A stretch of 12,116 bases of DNA from Flavobacteriales bacterium. Its GTDB lineage: Bacteria; Bacteroidota; Bacteroidia; Flavobacteriales; BACL11. The notes beneath the pieces are model-generated. The model made no database searches. It saw only the letters and a list, made by a program, of their open reading frames with translations, and was not told the origin of the DNA. The position numbers were made by a program, and so were the translations under genes. Every line of letters starts with the position of its first letter. Position 1 is the stretch's first letter. Location of the stretch: the NCBI GenBank assembly GCA_012960835.1, contig DUAL01000217.1:1-12116 (forward strand), written 5' to 3'. Positions 6,954 to 12,116 of the stretch are shown piece by piece.

Positions 6954-7643
6954 ATGAGTGTAAAAATAAATATCGCTATTGACGGTCATTCTTCATGTGG
7001 GAAAAGTACCATTGCAAAAGCAATTGCCAAAAAATTTGAAATGTGCTATATTGATACAGGCGCAATGTATAGGGCGATTACATTATATTGTATGAATAAT
7101 AATATTATTATTGATCAGCAAGTGAGTTTGCAAAAGCTAAAACTTCATTTGGATAAAATAGAAGTTTCCTTTCGTTTTAATATAGAAACAGGAAAATCAG
7201 AAACTATTTTGAATGGTAAAAATGTAGAATCAGAAATAAGAAAACATGAGGTGTCCTCTTTTGTAAGTATTGTTAGTCAGGTAAAACAGATAAGAGATAA
7301 ATTGGTAGTTTTGCAAAGAGAAAAAGGAAAGGAAAAAGGAGTGGTGATGGATGGAAGAGATATTGGAACCAAAGTTTTTCCTTCTGCAGAATTGAAGTTT
7401 TTTATTACTGCAAAAGCAGAAATAAGAGCACAGAGGCGATTTGATGAAATGAAAAAAACGGGAGTTAGTTTTCAGGAGGTTTTAGAAAATCTTTTACAAA
7501 GAGATGCAAAGGATAGCAGTAGAGAAATAAATCCTTTAAGAGTGGCAAAAGATGCTATTGTAATAGATAATTCTGAAAAAACGGAAAATGAACAGAATAA
7601 ACTTATTTTTGAGATTATAAAAAAGAAAATTGCGAATAACTAA
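6954..7643 (+). CDS. cmk: Cytidylate kinase
   Basis: The 229-residue enzyme phosphorylates CMP and dCMP to their diphosphates using ATP, recycling nucleotides for RNA, DNA and lipid synthesis. The P-loop is GHSSCGKST (11-19). The nucleotide-binding segment DTGAMYRA lies at 34-41 and the hallmark DGRDIGT at 133-139. The C-terminal lid region contains RRFDEM and a QRDAKDSSREINPL stretch typical of bacterial Cmk. Length is normal. Its ATG directly follows the porQ stop codon (TAAATG), and its own stop overlaps the ispH start (TAATG). Translation of the three genes is thus probably coupled. It is functionally unrelated to PorQ, so the linkage may reflect shared growth-linked expression. Confidence 0.97.
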   Translation: MSVKINIAIDGHSSCGKSTIAKAIAKKFEMCYIDTGAMYRAITLYCMNNNIIIDQQVSLQKLKLHLDKIEVSFRFNIETGKSETILNGKNVESEIRKHEVSSFVSIVSQVKQIRDKLVVLQREKGKEKGVVMDGRDIGTKVFPSAELKFFITAKAEIRAQRRFDEMKKTGVSFQEVLENLLQRDAKDSSREINPLRVAKDAIVIDNSEKTENEQNKLIFEIIKKKIANN

Positions 7644-8524
7644 TGAAAGTTACCATTGATAAATATTCCGGTTTTTGTTTTGGGGTAGTTTATGCCATTG
7701 AAATGGCAGAAGCGGAACTTTCTAAAACAGGAAAATTATATTGTTTGGGTGATATTGTGCACAACAATATGGAGGTAGACAGATTAAATGATATGGGGTT
7801 AGAAATTATCAATCATCAGCAATTAGGGGAGTTGAAAGATTGCAAAGTGCTAATAAGGGCGCATGGCGAACCGCCAGAAACTTACCATACTGCTATCAAA
7901 AATAACATTCAACTACTGGATGCTTCTTGCCCTGTTGTGCTAAAATTACAAAATAATATTAAGGAAGGCTATGAAGAGATTAATAAAATAGATGGACAAA
8001 TAATTATTTTTGGAAAAGAAGGGCATGCGGAGGTGCAAGGGCTTTTAGGACAAACAGATGGCAAAGCAATCATTGTTGCCTCTACTGATGATTTGGATAA
8101 AGTAGATTTCTCAGCTCCCATTTATATGTATTCTCAAACCACAAAAAGCCCGAAAGCTTTTGCAGATTTGCAAGAGGAAATTAGAAAAAGAAAAGAAAAA
8201 GCAGGAAACTCAGAATTTGTAAAATTTATTGTAAATGATACACTTTGCAGGCAAGTATCTGGCAGAGAGCCACAACTTAAGGAATTCGCAAAAGAAAATG
8301 ATGTAGTTGTTTTTGTAAGTGGTAAAAAGAGCTCAAATGGTAAAATGCTTTTTCAATCATGCCTTAAAGAAAATCCAAATTCTTATTTTGTATCAGAGGA
8401 AAAAGAAATAAAAGAAGAATGGTTCAATCCAAATTCTCAGGTAGGTATATGTGGAGCTACTTCAACTCCTAGATGGCTAATGGAAAATGTAGCTAAAAAT
8501 ATCCTGCAGCTAAAAGCAGTATAA
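7643..8524 (+). CDS. ispH: 4-hydroxy-3-methylbut-2-enyl diphosphate reductase
   Basis: IspH (LytB) performs the last step of the MEP pathway, reducing HMBPP to isopentenyl and dimethylallyl diphosphate. The 293-residue protein has the three iron-sulfur cysteines in conserved contexts: Cys12 (SGFCFGV), Cys96 (DASCPVV) and Cys202 (NDTLC). The first two have the same numbering as in E. coli. The substrate-binding GKEGHAEV motif, with its His and Glu, and the C-terminal GATSTP are also present. IspH shows that this organism makes isoprenoids by the MEP route, needed for undecaprenyl phosphate and menaquinone. The ATG shares one base with the cmk stop codon. No terminator is visible after it, so read-through toward rpsA is possible. 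Confidence 0.97.
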   Translation: MKVTIDKYSGFCFGVVYAIEMAEAELSKTGKLYCLGDIVHNNMEVDRLNDMGLEIINHQQLGELKDCKVLIRAHGEPPETYHTAIKNNIQLLDASCPVVLKLQNNIKEGYEEINKIDGQIIIFGKEGHAEVQGLLGQTDGKAIIVASTDDLDKVDFSAPIYMYSQTTKSPKAFADLQEEIRKRKEKAGNSEFVKFIVNDTLCRQVSGREPQLKEFAKENDVVVFVSGKKSSNGKMLFQSCLKENPNSYFVSEEKEIKEEWFNPNSQVGICGATSTPRWLMENVAKNILQLKAV

Positions 8525-8543
8525 TTTTCCCTAAAAAATAGTT

Positions 8544-8572
8544 TTGTTTTTACAGAAGAAATTATATCTTTG
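8544..8572 (+). promoter_or_regulatory. Promoter of rpsA (-33 TTG and -7 TATCTTTG)
   Basis: TTG at 8544-8546 and TATCTTTG at 8565-8572 are 18 nt apart, close to the Bacteroidota -33/-7 arrangement. This is the best two-part vegetative promoter in the window. The predicted start near 8576-8578 coincides with the 5' arm of the first leader hairpin. Confidence 0.7.
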
Positions 8573-8575
8573 CAC

Positions 8576-8688
8576 GCCTTTTTTAATGTGGTATTAAGGG
8601 TTAAAAAGGCAGGAGAATAAAAACAACAACTCTCGTAAATCGGACACATGAAGCCCTTATCAGATTCGAGATACAATAAAGCACAAAA
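8576..8688 (+). ncRNA. Structured 5' leader of rpsA, candidate cis-regulatory RNA
   Basis: About 110 nt separate the predicted transcript start from the rpsA ATG. Hairpin 1 pairs GCCTTTTTTAA (8576-8586) with TTAAAAAGGC (8601-8610), with one bulged base. Hairpin 2 pairs TCTCG (8631-8635) with CGAGA (8667-8671) and AATC (8638-8641) with GATT (8663-8666). TAAGGG (8595-8600) in loop 1 is complementary to CCCTTA (8654-8659) in loop 2, allowing a six-base kissing contact. Between the hairpins lies AGGAG (8611-8615) followed by an unpaired A/C-rich stretch. GAGA (8613-8616) could instead pair with TCTC (8631-8634), competing with hairpin 2. Autogenous control by S1 is known in E. coli; that it occurs here is inference. 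Folding was done by eye. Confidence 0.5.
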
Positions 8689-8695
8689 ATGGTAG
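8648..8695 (+). CDS. Possible 15-codon upstream ORF overlapping the rpsA start
   Basis: ATG at 8648 opens a frame encoding MKPLSDSRYNKAQKW, and its TAG (8693-8695) ends 4 nt beyond the rpsA ATG triplet, in another frame. Ribosomes finishing it would release on the rpsA start, a layout suited to translational coupling. No Shine-Dalgarno sits at normal distance; AGGAG is 32 nt upstream. The start lies in the loop of leader hairpin 2. It may be a chance ORF. Confidence 0.25.
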   Translation: MKPLSDSRYNKAQKW

Positions 8696-10737
8696 CAACA
8701 AAAGCTAAAAAAACTACTGAAGAAATAGTAGAAAATGACACCAAAAAACAGGAAGAAATAACTACTCCTGTAGAGGATTCAGAAATAACAGAAGTAAAAG
8801 AAGAAACTGAATCAGAAGAAAATTCAAAAACAGAAGAAACCACAATAGAAGAAGCTCCAGTGGAGCAAGAAGTTGAAACGGTTGAGGAGACAGAAACTGA
8901 AAGTCCGATTGAAGAAGTAATTGAGACAGAGGTAAAAGATGTAGTGGAAGTAAAAGAGGAAAAACCTATTAAAGTAGCAGAAGAAGAATTTGATTGGGAG
9001 AAATTGGAGTCTTCTGATTACAATGAAAACGAAAGAGAAGATTTAGAGAAAGAATATCTTCCAACCCTAAGCAAAGTTGAGGATAAAAAAGTTTTGGATG
9101 GCACGGTTGTAAGAGTTACCGATAGAGAAGTAATTATAGATATCAATTTTAAATCGGATGGTGTAATTGGGCGTACGGAATTTAGATACAATCCAGATTT
9201 AAAACCAGGGGATACAGTTGAAGTTTTAGTTGAAAAGCAAGAGGATAAAAATGGGCAATTAATCTTATCGCACAGAAGAGCAAGAGTACTTAGAGCTTGG
9301 GAAAAAGTAAATACAGCAGAAGATACTGGAGAAATCGTTGAAGGAACAATTAGGAGTAGAACAAAAGGAGGAATGATTGTTGAGGTTTTTGGAATTGAAG
9401 CATTTTTACCTGGCTCACAAATTGATGTAAAACCAATCAGAGATTATGATGAGTATGTAGGGAAGAAAATGGAATTCAAGGTGCTAAAAGTAAATGAAGC
9501 ATTTAGAAATGTGGTAGTTTCACATAAAGCACTTATTGAAGCGGATATTGAAGAGCAGAAAAAAGAAATCATGTCCAAGTTGGAAAAAGGACAGGTTTTG
9601 GAAGGGGTCGTGAAAAACACAACTTCTTATGGTGTATTTATCGATTTAGGTGGAGTTGATGGTTTGATTCATATTACCGATTTATCTTGGGGTAGAATAG
9701 CTCATCCAGAAGAAATTGTAACGCTTGATGAAAAAATAAATGTGGTTATCCTTGATTTTGATGAAGGTAAAAAACGAATTCAATTAGGACTTAAACAACT
9801 AAGCGAGCATCCTTGGAATTCTTTGGATGAAAACTTAAAAGTGGGAGATGCTATAAAAGGAAAGGTTGTTGTAGTTGCTGATTATGGCGTATTTGTAGAA
9901 ATTCAGCCAGGAATTGAAGCCCTATTACATGTTTCTGAAATGTCATGGTCTACTCATCTTAGAAGTGCCAATGATTTCTTTAAAGTAGGAGATGAAGTGG
10001 ATGCGCAAATTCTTACTCTGGATAAAGAAGAAAGAAAAATGTCCTTAGGAATTAAGCAAATGCAAGAAGATCCTTGGTCAGTAATTACCAAGAAATTTCC
10101 AGTTGATTCTAAGCATAATGTGAAGGTGATAAACTTTACAAACTTTGGAATTTTTGTAGAATTAGATGAAGGTATTGATGGTTTGGTTCATATTTCGGAT
10201 TTGTCTTGGACTAAAAAGATAAAGCATCCAGCAGAATTTACTTCAGTTGGTGAAATGTTAGATGTAGTTGTTCTAGAAATAGACATTGAAAACAGAAGAA
10301 TTAGTTTAGGACACAAACAATTAGAAGATAATCCTTGGGATACTTACGAAACGCTTTTTATTGAAGGAAACTCCTATAAAGGAAAAATTATCGAAATGTT
10401 TGATAAAGGCGCTTTAATTGCTTTAGAGCATGATGTTGAGGCATTTGCACCAAAACGCCATTTAGAAAAAGAAGGTGGATCAAGTGCTGGAGTTGGGGAA
10501 GAATTAGATTTTAAAGTGTTAGAATTTTCTAAAGAAAACAAGAAGATTCTTGTTTCTCACACAGATACCTTAAAACAGGCAGAGAAAAAAGCAAAAAAAT
10601 CTTCTGCTAAAAAAACAAAAAAGGCAGTAGAGAAAATTCAGGAAACACAGCAAAAATCTACTCTTGGCGATTTGGATGTGCTCTCGAGTTTAAAAGAGGA
10701 TATTGATAAAAAAGAAAAAGATAGTGATAGTGAATAA
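8689..10737 (+). CDS. rpsA: 30S ribosomal protein bS1
   Basis: This 682-residue protein brings mRNA to the small subunit, an important role in Bacteroidota where Shine-Dalgarno pairing is little used. Residues 1 to about 105 form a low-complexity Glu/Thr/Val-rich acidic extension, followed by FDWEKLESSDY, a motif typical of Bacteroidota S1. Six S1 (OB-fold) repeats begin near residues 136, 215, 301, 385, 472 and 559. Repeats 3-5 are the most canonical, with YGVFIDLGGVDGLIHITDLSW, YGVFVEIQPGIEALLHVSEM and FGIFVELDEGIDGLVHISDL; repeat 6 is divergent. A Lys-rich segment (about 625-655) and an acidic tail end the protein. It is longer than E. coli S1 (557 residues) because of these extensions. 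The leader is structured, and a strong terminator follows. Confidence 0.97.
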   Translation: MVATKAKKTTEEIVENDTKKQEEITTPVEDSEITEVKEETESEENSKTEETTIEEAPVEQEVETVEETETESPIEEVIETEVKDVVEVKEEKPIKVAEEEFDWEKLESSDYNENEREDLEKEYLPTLSKVEDKKVLDGTVVRVTDREVIIDINFKSDGVIGRTEFRYNPDLKPGDTVEVLVEKQEDKNGQLILSHRRARVLRAWEKVNTAEDTGEIVEGTIRSRTKGGMIVEVFGIEAFLPGSQIDVKPIRDYDEYVGKKMEFKVLKVNEAFRNVVVSHKALIEADIEEQKKEIMSKLEKGQVLEGVVKNTTSYGVFIDLGGVDGLIHITDLSWGRIAHPEEIVTLDEKINVVILDFDEGKKRIQLGLKQLSEHPWNSLDENLKVGDAIKGKVVVVADYGVFVEIQPGIEALLHVSEMSWSTHLRSANDFFKVGDEVDAQILTLDKEERKMSLGIKQMQEDPWSVITKKFPVDSKHNVKVINFTNFGIFVELDEGIDGLVHISDLSWTKKIKHPAEFTSVGEMLDVVVLEIDIENRRISLGHKQLEDNPWDTYETLFIEGNSYKGKIIEMFDKGALIALEHDVEAFAPKRHLEKEGGSSAGVGEELDFKVLEFSKENKKILVSHTDTLKQAEKKAKKSSAKKTKKAVEKIQETQQKSTLGDLDVLSSLKEDIDKKEKDSDSE

Positions 10738-10740
10738 TTT

Positions 10741-10766
10741 AAAGCCCCAATTTTGGGGCTTTTTTT
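10741..10766 (+). terminator. Rho-independent terminator of rpsA
   Basis: AAAGCCCCAA (10741-10750) and TTGGGGCTTT (10753-10762) are perfect reverse complements around a tiny loop, and the T-run continues to 10766. It starts 3 nt after the rpsA stop codon. It is the strongest terminator in the window. Confidence 0.93.
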
Positions 10767-10771
10767 AATAC

Positions 10772-10779
10772 TATATTTG
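10772..10779 (+). promoter_or_regulatory. Candidate -7 box of pyrR-pyrB
   Basis: TATATTTG fits TAnnTTTG and ends 10 nt before the pyrR ATG. A TTG at 10753-10755, inside the rpsA terminator stem, lies 16 nt upstream, slightly short for the -33 element. The leader would be about 5-7 nt, too short for any PyrR-binding attenuator. Confidence 0.5.
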
Positions 10780-10789
10780 CCAATAGAAA

Positions 10790-11338
10790 ATGAAACAGAA
10801 AAAGATAATAATCAATAAGACCAAATTCAATATTATAGTTGAACGGCTATCTCATCAGCTTATCGAGAATCATGATGATTTTAGGGAAACTGTTTTAATT
10901 GGCATTCAGCCAAGAGGTATTCATTTATGCAATAGAATCCACCAGAAACTATCTTCAATAATTTCTAATTCAATTATTAAAGTCGGAAATTTAGATATTA
11001 CTTTTTATCGAGATGATTTTAGAAGAAGGCAGGATCCTCTTGAGCCACAAGCAATTGATATTGACTTTTCTATTGAAGGAAAAAATGTTGTTTTGATTGA
11101 TGATGTGCTCTATACAGGCCGATCAGTTAGGGCTGCTATGGACGCACTCTTGGCTTTTGGTAGGCCAAAAAGTGTAGAGCTCATGACTTTAATTGACAGA
11201 AGGTTTAGCAGGCACTTACCAATACAACCCAATTATGTAGGCCAAAAGATAGATACAATTACTTCTGAAAAAGTGATTGTAGAATGGGAAGAATTAAATG
11301 GAAAAGACCAAGTAATATTGTTAAATTCAGAAAAATGA
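10790..11338 (+). CDS. pyrR: PyrR, pyr regulator/uracil phosphoribosyltransferase
   Basis: The 182-residue protein has the type I phosphoribosyltransferase fold. The PRPP loop is VLIDDVLYTGRSV (101-113), preceded by GIQPRG (38-43) and YRDD (73-76). The stretch LIDRRFSRHLPIQPNYVGQ (134-152) is the PyrR-type segment that separates it from Upp-type enzymes. In Bacillus, PyrR binds pyr mRNA when UMP is high and causes termination; many homologues also convert uracil and PRPP to UMP. Here it is encoded with pyrB, with which it overlaps by 4 nt (ATGA). No attenuator could fit upstream, given the candidate promoter 10 nt from the ATG. Enzymatic activity or a target elsewhere is therefore as plausible as local control. 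Confidence 0.93.
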   Translation: MKQKKIIINKTKFNIIVERLSHQLIENHDDFRETVLIGIQPRGIHLCNRIHQKLSSIISNSIIKVGNLDITFYRDDFRRRQDPLEPQAIDIDFSIEGKNVVLIDDVLYTGRSVRAAMDALLAFGRPKSVELMTLIDRRFSRHLPIQPNYVGQKIDTITSEKVIVEWEELNGKDQVILLNSEK

Positions 11339-12116
11339 ACACATTATCGGTAGAACATTTATTAGGGATTAAGTATTTAACAAAAGAGGATATTTCCTTA
11401 ATTTTCAAAACAACAGATAATTTCAAAAAAATTATTAATCAGCCGATAAAGAAAGTTCCTTCCTTAAGAGATATTACAGTTGCAAATCTCTTTTTTGAAA
11501 ACTCTACAAGAACAAAATTATCGTTCGAACTTGCAGAAAAACGCCTTTCGGCAGATGTGGTTAATTTTTCTTCTTCTGCTTCTTCAGTAAAAAAAGGAGA
11601 AACCTTAATTGATACGGTAAATAATATTATCGCCATGAAGGTAGATATGGTTGTTATCCGACATCCAAACCCTGGAGCTTCTGTATTTCTTTCCAGAAAT
11701 ATTGACGCAAAAATTATCAATGCGGGAGATGGCACGCATGAACATCCTACACAAGCCCTTTTAGACGCTTATTCAATAAGAGAAAAATATGGAGAGGTAA
11801 AAGGTAAAAAAGTAGTGATTATTGGAGATATTCTGCACTCAAGAGTGGCGCTATCAAATATTTATTGTTTACAGAAATTAGGAGCTAAAGTTTGTGTTTG
11901 TGGCCCTTCTACTTTAATTCCAAAATACATAAATTCATTGGGAGTTAAGCATATGAGTAATTTAAAAGAGGCCTTAAATTGGTGCGATATTGCCAATGTG
12001 CTTAGGATTCAGATGGAAAGACAAGATGTAAAGTTCTTCCCCTCATTAAGAGAGTACGCCATGGTTTTCGGTATAAATAAGGAGATATTAGAAGGGTTAG
12101 ATAAAGAAATCACTAT
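11335..12116 (+). CDS. pyrB: Aspartate carbamoyltransferase catalytic chain, partial
   Basis: The frame is open from ATG 11335 to the window end, giving 260 complete codons; roughly the last 45-50 residues are missing by comparison with the usual length of about 305-310. The enzyme condenses carbamoyl phosphate with aspartate, the committed step of pyrimidine synthesis. The carbamoyl-phosphate site is FFENSTRTKLSFE (53-65); the usual STRTR reads STRTK here, a conservative change. GDGTHEHPTQALLDAY provides the catalytic His-Pro-Thr-Gln segment, GDILHSRVALSN begins the aspartate domain, and RIQMERQ supplies a binding arginine. I see no regulatory chain (pyrI) in the window. The start overlaps the pyrR stop as ATGA, so translation is probably coupled. 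Confidence 0.95.
   Translation, partial: MNTLSVEHLLGIKYLTKEDISLIFKTTDNFKKIINQPIKKVPSLRDITVANLFFENSTRTKLSFELAEKRLSADVVNFSSSASSVKKGETLIDTVNNIIAMKVDMVVIRHPNPGASVFLSRNIDAKIINAGDGTHEHPTQALLDAYSIREKYGEVKGKKVVIIGDILHSRVALSNIYCLQKLGAKVCVCGPSTLIPKYINSLGVKHMSNLKEALNWCDIANVLRIQMERQDVKFFPSLREYAMVFGINKEILEGLDKEIT

Noticed and set aside
8437..8843. Minus-strand open frames opposite the end of ispH and the start of rpsA
   Set aside because: Ser/Val-rich translations are the antisense of the Glu/Thr-rich S1 extension and cross a well-supported plus-strand promoter and leader.
9099..9113. TGGCAC inside rpsA as a sigma-54 promoter
   Set aside because: The -12 TTGCA half is missing at the required spacing and the site is within coding sequence.
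11730..11745. TGGCAC inside pyrB as a sigma-54 promoter
   Set aside because: It encodes the conserved GDGTH segment and has no -12 element.

Overview
The window is from an AT-rich member of the Bacteroidota. The evidence is the PorQ component of the type IX secretion system, a Bacteroidota-type GlmU-like acyltransferase, zinc-free type B L31, weak Shine-Dalgarno signals, and repeated TAnnTTTG boxes just upstream of genes (the -7 element of the Bacteroidota vegetative sigma factor). I cannot name a genus. Most of the window is conserved housekeeping sequence. I see no insertion sequence, CRISPR array, tRNA, rRNA or prophage.

Layout. On the minus strand, 1-1179 encodes the first 393 residues of a beta-helix lipoprotein whose C-terminus lies outside the window. 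Everything else is on the plus strand: rpmE2 (1298-1552), a terminator, the GlmU-like gene (1631-2788) and lon (2893-5313). A tight run follows: NYN-domain gene (5399-5920), porQ (5922-6953), cmk (6954-7643) and ispH (7643-8524), with gaps of 1, 0 and -1 nt. Next come rpsA (8689-10737) with a structured leader, a strong terminator, and pyrR-pyrB (10790 to the window end), which overlap by 4 nt. The longest stretch without an annotated gene is the 164-nt rpsA leader region.

How the parts work together. The window covers translation (L31, S1), protein quality control (Lon), protein secretion (PorQ), envelope precursor supply (GlmU-like, IspH) and pyrimidine supply (Cmk, PyrR, PyrB). These genes lie in at least six transcription units. 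Two of the boundaries are a terminator abutting the next promoter.

The most interesting signals are regulatory, not coding. (1) A full-consensus sigma-54 promoter lies before lon, flanked by two copies of a TGCCA-N3-TGGCA-like palindrome. (2) The rpsA leader can fold into two hairpins with a six-base loop-loop match, and it holds a 15-codon upstream ORF that ends across the rpsA start codon. (3) A composite inverted repeat with mutually exclusive pairings follows lon. (4) Several -7 boxes sit so close to start codons that the mRNAs should be leaderless or nearly so, including pyrR, which leaves no room for a PyrR attenuation leader. I found no clearly new multi-gene system.
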